Shown in pieces: positions 45,001 to 58,896 of a stretch of DNA of 64,000 bases (positions within the stretch are counted from its first letter, which is position 1; every line of letters begins with the position of its first letter). The stretch covers positions 29,119,206 through 29,183,205 of the forward strand of contig NC_045139.1 of assembly GCF_008831285.2 (NCBI RefSeq), given 5' to 3'. This stretch comes from Nymphaea colorata (lineage: Eukaryota > Streptophyta > Magnoliopsida > Nymphaeales > Nymphaeaceae). The position numbers and the translations under genes are program-made. The notes beneath the pieces were generated by a model. It had not been told where the DNA came from, made no database searches, and saw nothing but the letters and a program-made list of their open reading frames with translations.

Positions 45001-47426
45001 TTTGCCAGGGCTAGGATTCCTAGAAAGTGCATTGCCAACCACTGGAGAAAACACAAAAGGAGACATTCACCAAAAGCCTGTCAATGTTGCACGTGCATGC
45101 TTTCCCACACATAAATCTCTCAGTGAGCCAAAAAGATAGAAGACGTATGCTAAAGATTGTGGTTTGTGTTTCTTACACATAGGAAGGTTCCTATACCATG
45201 ATAGTTTGTAACAATATGGCCCAGTCTGTCCCACACGACTCCTGAACCATTTCCTTCAGGAACCTGGATTGAGAAAGTTTTGTTAAGAAAAAATACTTCA
45301 GATCCTTTCTACATTTAGAAAAAGAAAAGATATGCAAATACTTCTCTAGGGTCAAGCACTAGAGCTCAAGCATGAGTAAAATAGTTTCTAAAGCCAACCT
45401 CAATGACACCTGTCATATTCAACTGAGGTCGCAATGTAACATCAAATATGTTCACAACGGAATACGTGTTCCTAGCAAACAGGTTGACAATGCGCTCCTG
45501 GCAAGGAAGATGGCCACAGAAGTTAGTAAAAACTAAAGAGTGAGTGGATGCAGGCTAAATAATAGAAAAAAGAAAAAAAAAATTTGACCAAGTTTTGGTA
45601 ACATGTGTAATGCTTAATGGCACATTATATGAAAAGGCACCAAAAAGCAAAGAAAAGTAGAAAGAAAGGACCTCTGTAGGGAATAGCTTCCCAGAAGGGT
45701 AAATAGGTGGTGTTACTTCTTCAATTGTCACAGTAGGATCACCCAGAGCATGAGCTATGAGGATAAACAAATGTTTGTTAGAGGTGTAGCACAAACCCCA
45801 TCCATAAGGTAGCATGCTGACAATGTTTCATTTACAAGTCATAGTTTTCATTTTGCAAAAAGAAATGTTCAAATAACACAAAAGAATTTGAGAAATCATA
45901 GGGAACACAATCCAGAACCATGTTTAGAAATAATAAATAGCAAACAAACTTGAGTATGTTTATGGAAAACCTCAGAAAAACGCCTGCCCCCATGTGGTCA
46001 AACGAGAACAAATGTGAGCTTTTACAAGGCAACCAATTCAAGAAACATCTAATTTGCCATTCAGGAGAGCAGCTCAAAATGCAGGAACTTAGATACTATC
46101 AGCAAAGAAGAATATTAAATAAATGCTAACACATTTGACCGATATTTATATTCTTGTGAAGGTACAGATATCTCGTTTACAAAAGCATATTTAATAGCAG
46201 CGGATATTACATGGGACTAATCATCCACATCACCTAGGATTAGCACCAAGAAGATGTTTGATTCAGGCACTCAGAGGATCTCAAAAGAACTCACACAAGA
46301 TTAACCGATTGAATCAGGTTAACGTTATACTTACGAAATTTCCAAATATTTTGCATCGCTGACATAATCTCCTAGCGTCTCATAACACAACTTTGTGAAT
46401 TAGAAACTTATTACTCACAGAACGGTAGCGACACAGCTGAACAATGTCATGGACAGTTGGTTTGTAAGATGCAAGAAGTAATAAAGAGCATCAACAAAGT
46501 CAATTAACAGAAACCAATTATGCACCAGAGGAAGCACCTGCAGGAACCCATGAAGGATGACCCCAGAAATACATGGCCATGCTTGTAAACAACATCCGAC
46601 GCGTTGCAGAAAATCTGTCATAATAGACTATCCTAGGCAGGTCCTTGAGACATTGTTCATCTGGTCTACAAGTAAAGAAAAATGTCAATACAACTATATT
46701 CAACGAACGGAAATTAAACGGCAATTTAGAGACCAACAAACATGGAAAGATGTAGCTTCTGCAAGAATATGCCATGCACAAGCATCAATAGTTATTGCAC
46801 GCGAACATCGTTAGATTCATGTTTAGGTAAGTTCGTTCTCCATTCTCTGAAGGGCAGCTTCTCATAGAGTTTTAAAAGCCCAAATTTGAAAAACACGCGT
46901 CTTCGGTTTTCCCCATTTGGGGTCTCCGGAGCTTCAAGTGAATGGATTTCTTCCTATACTCGACAGCAAAGCTTGCTTCTGTACATGTAGATGAACTCAC
47001 TCTGAACTCTCCTCACTGAAACACATTGCGTTCTTCGAAACAGAGTAAGCATTTAGGGCCCATAAGATGACCAAATATGTAACACAAAACACCAACTATC
47101 GACGTACTAAACCAGAGAAACAACAATAGTAACAGTAGTTTCAGATGACACGAAACAGAAAGTAAGAGAGAGAAAGCGGGAAAACGAGAAGTTCGAATAC
47201 TACGAATCAGCAAAATTCATATGCTTGCTTACTTCAATCTCGAAACGGATCTCTGGTTCCCTTCTTCTAAGAAATCGTTTCTCAAGTCCTTCGAAGAAGA
47301 AAGAGGAGGAGAAGCGCGACGAAGTTGGGAAGCACTGCTGAGGAACAGCTCCCTCCTCCCGGACCACTTGGGGAGGACGGAACCAAGCGTTTGGAGGGAC
47401 GCCTGGAGGGTCAGAACGTCCTGCAT
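42051..47426 (-). CDS. DEG8: DEG8-type DegP/HtrA serine protease with PDZ domain
   Basis: I assign thirteen exons, in transcript order: 47233-47426, 46526-46665, 45672-45754, 45399-45497, 45197-45263, 44966-45041, 44793-44859, 43831-44048, 43443-43510, 42842-42921, 42611-42697, 42273-42380 and 42051-42179. They sum to 1416 nt and 471 residues with consistent phase. One intron, between 42842 and 42697, has a GC donor. The N-terminus (MQDVLTLQASLQTLG) suits a plastid transit peptide with a lumen signal behind it. The trypsin-like domain has the catalytic triad His194 (TNYH), Asp237 (KDLAVLK) and Ser315 (NSGGPLLD). One PDZ domain spans about residues 365-465. The closest match from memory is Arabidopsis DEG8. 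In Arabidopsis DEG8 works with DEG5 in the thylakoid lumen, helping degrade damaged photosystem II D1 protein. The last four exons are duplicated at 19140-20016. Confidence 0.93.
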
Positions 47427-50400
47427 CGTCACCACCACAGCGAGCCAAGCACCCTTACTATCTCCTCTTCCCTCCACCTCCCCCTCTGGCACTGGCAGTC
47501 CTTCCGTGGCTTGGGTTTGGAAGCGGATAGGGGGCTCAGCTATGGATCGGATATATTTGATAATCGACCTGAATCCGAATCCAACTGGTTGATGCTCGAT
47601 TATACCGACGGTTCTGTGGGACAGGAGCAGAGTCCAATTAAAATCTCGATCCATTAATCTGTAAATCTCGGATTTATGCATAAAATAAAAGTGCCAATGC
47701 GTTGGACCCACGTCGGGTCTGAAGTCTGCTTAAAGTATTGATATTGGACCTGGATACGAGTTCTATCATGCCCACTAAAATAAAAACTTAGATCACATTG
47801 TCTATCTTATATTTAACGGTTCATTTGGTAAATGAAACACTTTGTGGGTGTTTCATAAATCTATCTTATTCATTCATTCATACCTAAAGCAAAGTTACAA
47901 GAGGCAAATCAGTTTTGAGTGTAATCTCTTGCCGTTTTTGTTTATGTGAATTTGAGATAATTGAGGATCGTAGATCCAAATTGAGGTCGGAAACCCCAAA
48001 GAAAAAAGAAAAAAAATATGGATTTCAGAAAGAAAGAAACAAGGAATTGAGATCCGGTTTATAATTATTAAGAGATTTTATTCTTTAGCTATTTTAACCA
48101 AACCATAACTTCTTATCACACTTGTCTCAGGAACATAGTATAATTGGTTAAGTTGGTGGGTTCGATGGAAGTTTTGTATGTGTATTCTGACAGATATTAC
48201 CCTTTTGAACTAAAAACAATGAATGCTTTGATGCCTAGAAAGGATGCACACTTGAAAACAACCATTCTATAATTCCAAATATAAACTTCTAAAAAGGAAA
48301 AAAAGAAACTGGTCAAACATATACAAAATAATATCATAATCTCAAAAAGATAGTTAAGTACCAATCAAATCAACCATCAATTCAATCTTAGATCAAGTAT
48401 GAGATGATATTATTATATATAGGTTGGGGCCTTGAAACACTCAAATTTTAGGCGAGGACAAAAAGTTGGGCACAGTAGGCTTCTTGGCAATGTATGGTAA
48501 AAGGAACCATTGAATTACTAACATGTCAACATCACATTATATAGTCACATTGATAAAGTCGAACCATCTTAGGAGCCACACAATTATTCAGAGATTTTTT
48601 TTTTTTTTCCAAAGGACCCATCATTGTCTTGCTTTGGAGTTTCATGGCTTTGGTTGGTGGAGAAACCATGCAAAAACCAAAGACACGAAACTCAATAATT
48701 GAAGACTGTATATGTTTTATTTTTAAAATATATATTTAGGTTCTACCAAGTTCACGAAAGTCTAACAGACATGGCTAGAAAGCTGTTATACACACACAAC
48801 ACGCGGTTTTGATTAATTTTGTATGTTTTTTATAATTTTTTTGCATTTTTTAGTAGATTTTTGTAGACATGTATGTATATAGCTATATAAATGCATGCCC
48901 ACGCTTTTAAAACATACTGGAATCTCTATATCTGTAACCCCGTAATATCCATAGTGAGATAAGAATTGCCTTAGCTCTCAAGGAAGTGGTCCTGGTTCGA
49001 CTCTTATTGGGATCAAAAGGTGCACCCAACTTCCTTTCATGGAACGAACGGGATAGATTGGACACTTGCGGTCGAGCAACTTCTTGCCGACCGCATTGTG
49101 ACCGCTATTCGGGGGCGAAGGAAAGGGAAAAATACATTGAAAAATAAAAAAAAAAGTTGTGCAATGTATTTTTTTTATATTCGGGTTCAGTTTAGCCCTA
49201 CCCAATTCGAGGTTGGACTCTTTGGCACTCTCCAGAAAAAAATTCTGTCTCCGCCCCCGCTGCTATTTCTTTGGACTGCAAACAGTAAAAGTTGCTACTC
49301 TCAAATTAAAGAAAGCAGATCCCCAGAGCAGCCTTAGACTTTAGAAACTAGAAAAATAAGGATAAGAGGGGCTTCGACCTCTTTGGTATATCTTCCTCGT
49401 AAAGTAAATGTCATTGGGCAAAAGAGTCGCACCATCTGTCCACTCACATTTCTGTTTGGACATATACCTTAGAAGAGCCAAAATGTGTACAGTTAGTTGT
49501 CCACCTTTACCGACGCTTGGAATGTCTCTTACTTAAAATATCTTCTTCTTCTGTGCATGTAGACACAACACAAAAGGTCAACCGGGTTTGTATACTTAAT
49601 GGGTTGAGCTTAGTCAAAGTCAAATTATAGGTTCCAATGGACGTTCAACTTTAGGGTAATTTGAAAAAGATAAAAGCCTTTAAGATATGTTTAGATGATA
49701 CCTTCAAGAACACAGCTTTTAGGTTTCGTGAGTTCTTAACCAATTTCCAACATCTAGTTTGCGTGTTCGGTGATGAAACCAAAACAATGTTTTCCATAGA
49801 CAATTTCGATTCATCAAAACGGGGCTTCCAAACCTAGTTTTAACTGTCGCTTAAAATATCATTTAGATGTAAAAACACAATTTGAAAACATCAGTCAAAC
49901 ACATTATTCGGGGTTATTTGGCAGCCTAAATAGTTTGTTACTGTCTCATGAACCTACATTAAAGATTGAATCAGATAGATACATAATGTTAGATATATTC
50001 CAGAAACATACTATTACTCTTGTCTAACAACTCATTAAAATCTTTGTCTATATTAAAAATAGTACATTGCTATTCGAGCCAGATTCCAAATCTAAACAAG
50101 AAAAGCTCAATTAAGTCAGGTTTAGTAAATGGTGGATCAGACCTGACTTGGAACCGTTTCCATTATTATTTATTTAACGGTGGAAAGACCAAATTTCGAT
50201 AGATACGAAAATATTAATTTTTTTATATAATAAAAATCATTTTTTAAAGGGGGAGGGAGCTGACTCCACCCCTCGACCAAATTATGGTTTTAAAATTATG
50301 ACGAGTTGATATATCCAACTCAATTTAGAATCAAACGGTTACACGTGCCACCATTAAAACAACGCTAAGATTGCCTCAGATTTCATTAAAAATGCATATT

Positions 50401-51250
50401 ATTATCAGGAAAAGTAACAAAAAAAAAGCAATAAGATTGTGTTTATTTTACTGTGGATCTAAAATCTACGGTGGTTCGAGACTTCATATATATAGTTTTA
50501 AAAATCAGATCATCATTTAAATATATGGTTTTTAACATATTTGAAACTATCAAGATCTTCCACACATAACAAACTGAGGATCTTTCAAGATACACTTTTA
50601 TAAGATCTTTTAAAATCCATTTTTTTTGTGTAACTTCAGATTTAAGATATGAGATTATCGAACGCAACGCATTTTTATGCAGCTGAGATTTAAAATCTGA
50701 AACACAAGCTAAGTGCATAAAATAGGGAGATTCAGATTCTATTTTCCCGGTGCATTCAGAAAGTCCGGCAATAATTTGGCACTGCACTTGCGGTCGGTGG
50801 GGGTGGCACTCCCGAAAGTTCCCCGCCCACCGACAGCCCTTTTGGGTAAACACTGAGCCAGGGAGTCGCTCCCGCATTCAAGTCCCATCGTACGGTCGGC
50901 CACTGCGGAGAAACATAATAATTAATGCCCTTGGATTGGATGTTTTTAACACTTTATTATTATTCCGAGTTTCATTATCTTTTTATTTTGTTTTCATCAC
51001 TAAAAAAAAGTGTAGTCAATAAATAAAACTAAATTCAAATCTATCGTATCCGAATAATTGTTGGACGGTTGAAAATAAAAAATGCACCATAATCTATTAT
51101 TAAAAACACATGATCATTTTTTAAATGGTAGAATCTTAATTTTTACCATCCAACAACATCAAAATTTAAACTACTCTTGTATCTAATATGTACAAATTAA
51201 TCTATTTTCACTAATGCATCACCTATAATAGGGTACATTAAATTCAGGAG
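47427..51250. other. Spacer between divergent DEG8 and PMT14-like genes
   Basis: Mostly AT-rich, non-coding DNA. The first 300 bases next to DEG8 will contain its 5' UTR and promoter. SINE-like pieces with polymerase III B-box-like motifs occur at about 48130-48170, 48940-49180 and 50740-50890. No other gene was recognised. Confidence 0.5.
48940..49180 (+). mobile_element. Possible tRNA-derived SINE
   Basis: A stretch like TTAGCTCTCAAGG followed by GGTCCTGGTTCGACTC has the spacing and wording of polymerase III A and B boxes. It ends near an A-rich tail with a 9-base inverted repeat (49131-49139 and 49162-49170). Target-site duplications were not found by eye. Confidence 0.3.
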
Positions 51251-51591
51251 ATTTTTTTTTAAAAAAAATAATTTTTAGGAACGACGGAGGGATCGTTGTC
51301 GCGCGTGGAGGAGCCAGTGGTGAGACCTCGGCTTTAAATAAGAAGTTGGAAGCCGAAGATCCGTCTGAATCGGCCTCACCGAGTCGTCTCGATTTCGATT
51401 ACCTGATTCGATGAGATGTGCCTCCTTAGACCTTACTTGGTTGATCGTAAATATATTCGTTTATCAAAACCGTGCCGATTCGAAAAATCATTTTTAATTT
51501 CATTTAAATCAATAGTATGGTACCCACGAGAGCGACGGCTAAGTAAGCGGCAGAAAAAAGCGAGGGAAAGCCTTTTTTTTTTTTTTCTTTC

Positions 51592-51612
51592 ATATATATA
51601 TATATATATATT
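51592..51612. repeat. (TA)n microsatellite upstream of the PMT14-like gene
   Basis: About ten TA units, preceded by a run of T. It lies in the promoter or leader region of the methyltransferase gene. A TTTAAATA box is present at about 51333-51340, and a CT-rich leader-like stretch at about 51911-51931. Confidence 0.85.
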
Positions 51613-52444
51613 ATACGTATATGTAAAAATCCTAATGTCCGCCATTTATGGGGGAGTCGGGACTCTGTGGCCATCAAATTCCACGCGCGGGGAGACCCTC
51701 TCTCATCCGCTCTGTGGATCGAGAGACCGATTCGGATCGTCGGTCTGCCTTCGCCTTTGTTTGTTTGCCTTTTAGGTGTGGCCGCGGCCGCTCTCCCTTT
51801 GGTTGCCTCGCTTTCCCCTCTTTGTAGTTTGGAGGCAATGGAGCGCACGTTCCTTTGAAATACAACCAGGGAAGCCGCAGGAGAGAAAGTTTTCATTCTT
51901 GAGGGGAGCATCTCTCTCTCTCCCTCTCCCAGCCACAGGGAACAGATAATTCATTGTGCAAAGGAGAAACAAGTTCATCTCTCTTTGTTTCTGTCTGTGT
52001 GCGGCGGTGGATCCGATCTTTGTGGCGTTTGATGGGAGTTTTTGAGGCTTAAAGATCTATCCTTGCCTCGCCACGGCCTGCATCGGCGTCCAAGGTACGA
52101 AATCCTCGTACTTTTCACCGAGATCTTTTGCCTCCGACGCATTCTTCGCCGGATCCGAGTGTTTTTCACAGCAGGAAGAAAGATGGGAACGAAAAGATTT
52201 TTGCTAGTTTTCTTCTTTTGTCCGGTTTTGGATCTTTCATCTTGGAAAAGTCCGGTATTTTCTTTTTAGGAGGAGGTCGAAGCATTTTTTAATGATCTGA
52301 TTTATGTGTTTGAGGTTTACTGTCGTTATTGACGAAGAGGTTTTCTTAATTGCGACGGCTTAATGCGCCCTGGAATCCGGCTGGATTTTGTGTTGTGTCG
52401 TCATTTTTGGTGATTTCTGGATTGGATGGTCGTTTCAGCTACCT

Positions 52445-52544
52445 GACTGCTTTTTTCGTTCAAGCTAGGTTCCATTTGTCCCTGTGGTGAGAAGGACTGC
52501 TTTTTTCGTTCAAGCTAGGTCCCATTTGTCCCTGTGGTGAGAAG
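52445..52544 (+). repeat. Two tandem copies of a 50-bp unit
   Basis: Copies at 52445-52494 and 52495-52544 differ at one base. They lie in the presumed first intron of the methyltransferase gene, upstream of its ATG. Confidence 0.92.
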
Positions 52545-53978
52545 TTCAGAAATCGGACTTCGTTATATATAATTACGTCATCCCGCTGGAGATATGTTAC
52601 TGCAGTGATCTAATTCGATACTGCAGAAATCTCTGCCTATACTTAGTTCATGACTCAAATCTCCATTGGTGGACAGATCTTTGAGTTATTTTCGTACCTT
52701 AATTGGGCAAGATTAAAACTACAGTGTTTTTCTCTTCTATGATATAAGCACTACTCACTCCTCTGTTTGGTTTGTGACTAGCTAAATCTCCGTTAGAGCA
52801 TTGTTTGCTCTATTATCTGGTTCTGCTATTCACATCGGTGGTGGTCATTTGACTGGAAGATCTGAAAGGTTCAGGAGGATACCACAGTCCCTGCCTTTGG
52901 TACCTGGTACCCTATTATTTCACTAAAACAAATTTTCTAAAAGTGCTTCTCTTTTTTGTTCTTTTTGTCTTCATTTAAATGTTCGTTTGTGATCATCGCC
53001 ATCTTCCTGAAATGGTCATGCTCAACCTCTTGTTTCCTTCCGCTAAAGCTTTGTTGCGTTTTGCCTCTCCTATATCTTCGACATGTACCAAGTCAGCCTT
53101 TAACGCATGTATTTGCTTCATTTTCCTGTCATTACAAGCTGCAACTCAATCTAGACATGCTCTAAATTGTTGCGGTCACTTTCTGCCTTGTTTTACTTGT
53201 CAAGAAAGGAATCTTTGAAAAGAAGGTTCCTACATTTTTCTGGGACGAAACAGACGACGAGTTTTCTTTCCTTTTTTTTTTTCCTTAATGGATCTTCACA
53301 CGTTAACGTTATCATGCTCTTTTTGTCATATCGTGAATATTTTATCTTTCCCGAATTTCACACTTACGCTGAGCTTCTGAAACATCAGGAAATTAATGTC
53401 TTTGGGATGCGCTAGAAAGTAACTTTCTTGTTTATGGAACCATATACTTCTTCGAGTTATGCATTTTCATTAATTTTTCTTTTTCAGGAAGACGGGCTCC
53501 TAAAAAATTAATGTACTTAACGTTCTTGAATCGATTTCTCCTTAACGGTTAAATACTTGACTGGAATATAGCTTTTTTGGCTAATGCTCTGTGTTTCTAC
53601 GGCGTTGCATCTTAAAGCTGCAGAAACATTTTTTTAATGTGCCTTGGTCTAAAGGCAGACAACTGAGAACAAGGGAAAAAAAAAATCCCTTCTCGTTCCG
53701 TTTGAACACTAGTATTAGATGCTGTTGTGTGGTGGGGTTCAATATTACAGGATTTCTTCCTAGTTTAAACTACTTATTGATTATTCTGCATGAACTCTAT
53801 TTGTAGTTTCTGTTGCTTATGAACCAAATGTTTTTGTGACTTTTTACTGATTTCCTTTTATTGAATAAAAGAAAAAGAATCATCCGACAACTGTGTTTTG
53901 CTGGTGTTCATATTTTCATGTTCTTTTTCCAGTTCGTGACACAAATATTATGATCTTCAGGAAACTGTTTCAGTCGTC

Positions 53979-56900
53979 ATGGGGTCTAAAACAAATCAAA
54001 AGACACGAAGTTCTGTTTCTATACTCGTCGTTATTGGTTTGTGCTGTTTCTTCTACACTTTGGGTGCATGGCAGAAGAGCGGTTTTGGGAAGGGAGACAG
54101 CATAGCTGCAGAGATCACTAGGCTGACTGACTGCAGTGTCTTACCAAATTTGAACTTTGAGTCACATACAGGAAGTATCAATATCTCCGAATCTAAGATT
54201 AAGCAATATAAGCCCTGTAAAGTTAAATTCACTGATTATACTCCTTGCCATGATCAAACACGTGCAATGACTTTCCCAAGAGAAAATATGAATTACAGGG
54301 AGAGACATTGCCCATCACAGAATGAGAAACTAAGATGCCTTATACCAGCTCCTGAAGGATATGTTAACCCATTCCCATGGCCAAAAAGTCGTGATTATGT
54401 AGCCTATGCAAATGTTCCTCACAAGAGTCTCACAGTTGAGAAGGCCGTTCAGAACTGGGTTCAGTTTGAGGGCAACGTATTCAGATTTCCAGGTGGAGGG
54501 ACTCAGTTTCCGCATGGAGCAGATGCTTATATTGATTCACTTGCTGCTGTCATCCCAATTGCTGACGGAACTGTTCGTACGGCACTTGACACAGGATGCG
54601 GGGTATGTCAGATGCTCAGTATCTCTTGATTTTTATGCATGTCTATGCATCAGCATGCCTTTGTCCTGGAATCAGTCAGCTGACATGCAGTTATCATTCA
54701 TGTTGCATTCACTTTTTTTTTGTACAAGTGTTCTTCTCTGCCTTATGATTGGCAAGATGTTAAGGTCCAAATTTCAAAAACATGATAGTTTCTTTAACGC
54801 TCTCAAGCCTAGCCTAACACGTATTCTCTTTGTATTTCTGTTTTAATATTTCTTCTTGTTCCTGATTATTGTGCAATTAAAATGTACATTTTACTTGCTT
54901 AGTCCTTTTTAGCATTCTGCCTGTTTCTCCTTATTTGGTTTTAAATGATGTGATTGCTTGACTTTGGAGTCATGGTCTAGGTTGCCAGCTGGGGTGCCTA
55001 CCTATTAAAAAGAAATGTGATAGCAATGTCGTTTGCACCAAGGGACTCACATGAGGCTCAGGTTCAGTTTGCTTTGGAAAGAGGTGTACCTGCAGTTATT
55101 GGTGTACTTGGCACCATTCGGCTTCCATACCCATCAAGAGCATTTGACATGGCTCACTGCTCACGATGTTTGATCCCTTGGGGAGCAAATGGTATGATCT
55201 AATAGAAATTTTTCTACTTCTTGTTTTTGGATTTGTTGACTTGAGCAGGGTCATTCAATTTTTTCTTGGTTGCCTAAAATATGCAGAACATGAAGCCCTT
55301 AATGGATGCCTTTTCCTTTTTGCAATTCTGAGCTTCCAAAACTGCTAGTGTAGAAAAATGCTATATCCACTAGTTGAAGGAATTTGTACATTCAATGAGT
55401 TTTTAATTGTTCTACTTCATTTTTGTTCACAGATGGCACATACTTGATGGAAGTAGACAGAGTTCTCAGACCAGGTGGTTATTGGGTACTCTCTGGTCCT
55501 CCAATCAATTGGAGGGTCAATTATCAAGCATGGCAGAGGCCTAAAGAGGAACTTGAGGAAGAACAGAGAAAGATTGAAGAGATTGCTGAACTCCTCTGCT
55601 GGGAGAAGACACATGAAAAGGGAGAAATTGCCATCTGGAGGAAGAAAATCAATTCTGATTCTTGCAAGACGAAACAAAGCAATCGTCAAACTTATGTTTG
55701 TCAGAATGACAGTCCTGATGATGTCTGGTAATTTTCCAGGATTTTAACTTCTTTCTTTGGGTTTTATTTTAAATTACTGTAGGTGGACTTGGTCTAGCTA
55801 ATGATTGAGTTTCTGTAGTTGTTAGATTATGTTTGGTGAACAAAGGTGATTTAGCCTTTTTTGTTTGCTGGACCTAATATTTTGCTCCTTTTCTCCCTTT
55901 CATTTTCTCACCTTACTTGCTTAGTCCATTTTACTTGCTGGCTCTCATAGTGCATTCTCTGAATGTTATGGACCAAACCTTTTATGTGGCATATTATTAG
56001 CTGAAGATTTTGTATAATTTTGACACTACAAGCACATGCGATTGGATTTGTATTGTAATAAACCTCTTTAGTTAGAAATAATCTAGTAGTTGGAGATGGA
56101 GGTACCACCAGAAAAAGGAGCCAGGGAGAAAGCAGCCCTTTAGGGCATGGACTTACTAATGTTAAGACCTATTCAAACCAGAGCTTGTTGTTGTTGGTTC
56201 AGCAGCATTTGTAGCATAAGCATCTGCAACATGACAGGCTTCATTACTAGAGTGGGACGGTGCATCTGGTGCACCTTGTCTTGTCCATGGGTGCAGGTCA
56301 TATGTTCGACCGAACACGTTTGATGGCCCCCCTGCATGCCATGAGCCCCCTGCCTCCCTTTTTTTTGTTTTGGGTGGGGTGGGGAGTATTTTTTTTTTCT
56401 TTTTCATCGTTGCTATTGGACAACCTGGAGGAAAGGGCGCAGAGGAACATGTGTTTAGCTGGACATGCAACCCCTCTCCCTTGTCGAGGGTGTGATTACT
56501 ACAAAAAAGGGCCAAGCTGATGGATGCTTTACTGTGTGAGGGCTATGTTATCTGTGCTTCTTCAAGATTGATTCCCTGCTGAAGACAACAAAGATGAAGA
56601 CTACTTTATAGGAAATTATAGCTTACTAAAGTCTTATGTGATATTCTGTGTATGGCTTGAAAGTTGGTGCATCAGTAGAAAGATCACTCTGGCTGCTGGA
56701 ACCCAAACTTTGATGATCTTGCCCTACTGAAATAGGCACCCTCACTGGCGTTACACTAGCTTTCAGTGGAATTAGAACCTTGAAACATGCATTGGTAACC
56801 TTCAAGAAGCCTCCAATGGTGGCTCCGTCAGTTACTTCTTAAACTAGACCTTTGCTAATTGACTCTGTTCGTGAGTAGGCCACAACATCTGTATATAGCT

Positions 56901-58896
56901 TTTGATGTAGTGTTGTGGTTTAGTGACAGATCGGATCCCAGATTTGGATCCTGTTAGGCTTTAGATTTGGTTTTGTTTAACATTGATGTTATTTGGATTT
57001 CGACCCTTTTCGTTTAGTGGATCCAGGATTCAATTCGAATCTAGGGTTTAGTCCTCTTAAAAAAACTCCTGTTCTTGTGCTTTAGGATAATTGATGATAA
57101 AAAAATAATTCCTTTTGTTATTGAACTCCCTCTCTTTTTCCGTGCTTTCCTTTTCATTCATTACTTTCTGGTGTTTTCCCATGGGGATTAGAGCGAAGAA
57201 CTCTAATTACTGCATCAAAAAGTGTCTAACCTTCTGTGTTTTTGTGTATATGTGCATTTCAGGTACAAGAAGATGACTGCATGCATAACACCTTTCCCTG
57301 ATGTCAGTAGTGCTGATGAGGTTGCAGGAGGTGCATTGAAGAAGTTCCCTGATCGGCTCAATGCTGTGCCTCCAAGGATTGCTAGTGGGTCTGTTTCTGG
57401 GGTCACTCCAAACTTGTTTAACGAAGATGTTAAGTTATGGAGGAAACACGTAAATGCATATAAGAGAATCAATAAATTCATTGGCACCGAGAGATACCGG
57501 AATATAATGGATATGAATGCTGGATTTGGTAGTTTTGCTGCAGCTTTGGAGTCTCCAAAGTCATGGGTGATGAATGTTGTGCCTACAATTGCTGAGAAAA
57601 ATACATTGGGTGTCATATATGAACGGGGTTTAATTGGCATATATCATGATTGGTATGGTTCTCTTTGACTCTTTCTAGCTTTATGCTGCTAAGGTGATCT
57701 GATCGTGCATTAGTCCCTTGCTTTTCAACTCAAACTTTCCTCAACATAAAAGACTTATGTTTTCTGTTCTGATATTGAAATTTCAATCTTTATCAGGTGC
57801 GAAGCCTTTTCTACATATCCCAGGACATATGACCTAATCCATGCCAATGACCTTTTCACAATGTACAAGGACAAGTAAGTTTATTTACCATTCCACATCG
57901 GTGGTTGATTACATGAACTGATTTGCGGCTCAGCTGATATGATGCAATTACTAAATACTTTTGACTGCTGTCACAATTGACTGACAGTGTTCAGAGGTGT
58001 TGCTGCTGTCATTCTGAGTGCCGATAATATTGCAAACCAAAAAATTTTTGAGCTTTAGTATCAAGATTCTGTAGCGTTTCTGATTTGTGTTTTTCTCATG
58101 AACTGCATTCTGGAAATTCTCTCGATATTTTCTCTGGGTAGTCCTTACTCAGTTCTGTGCAACTCATCCACAATTTGGCAATTGTTGTGTGTTCACGGTC
58201 CTTAGCAATAAATGCTTGGCTATCTTAATGCCTAGGTAGGATTAACAGCTTTTTTAGTGGACAAATGAAGAAGTATAAGAAAAACGATCCCAGAAGAGTT
58301 GTGCTTAAAACATTATAAACTAGAAAACAATTGAGAAAAAGCAAAACATAACAATTGAAAAGAACTCCACATGCCTTAATTTTTCAGAACATTACAAAAG
58401 CTTGGAAACACAAATTGTCCTAAAACAAGTCCTGACATATAATCTGCAAGGCCTGGTTATCAGATATGAATAACAAGTCAAACTTGCATATATATTTTTT
58501 TATTCTCTATCTTTCCTATGGTCCTCTATGAAACCTAGAATGCCAATGCATGTCAGTTTTGTATGAGTTTGTTAGAATCATGATCCCTGTCTCAATTTTG
58601 ACAATCATATGGGGTTCTATGTCAAACTGCAAGGAATTTGGTTATTCACCATTGTATATGACTGAACCAGGTGCAATATGGAGGATATCGTCCTGGAGAT
58701 GGACCGGATCCTGCGGCCTGAGGGTGCAGTCATATTCCGCGACAACTTAGATGTCTTGCACAAGGTGAAGACGATGGTCAGTGGCATGAGATGGAACACC
58801 AAGTTGGTTGATCACGAGGATGGTCCCTTGGTCTCTGAAAAAATCCTGGTAGCTGTCAAGAGGTACTGGGTAGGAAACAGCACTGCCCAAGAATAA
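53979..58896 (+). CDS. PMT14: Golgi S-adenosylmethionine-dependent methyltransferase, PMT2/PMT14 type (DUF248)
   Basis: Six coding exons: 53979-54602, 54981-55191, 55433-55727, 57263-57652, 57797-57874 and 58671-58896. They give 1824 nt and 607 residues with consistent phase. Residues 1-12 are cytoplasmic and about 13-33 form a signal anchor ([18 protein letters not shown]), so this is a type II Golgi membrane protein. The first methyltransferase half contains [10 protein letters not shown] and the SAM-binding DTGCG (204-208). The second half holds [15 protein letters not shown] and ends [17 protein letters not shown]. The family includes QUA2/TSD2 and is thought to methyl-esterify homogalacturonan pectin; this member's substrate is inferred. 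The start MGSK and the LKRNV segment favour PMT14 over PMT2. A non-coding first exon probably ends near 52096, with its intron ending just before 53961. The 3' UTR runs past 59200. Confidence 0.93.

Noticed and set aside
47229-47711. Longer N-terminus for DEG8, starting at an ATG at 47711
   Set aside because: The extra residues look like untranslated sequence, and the Met at 47426 (MQDVLTL) fits the family length and transit-peptide start.
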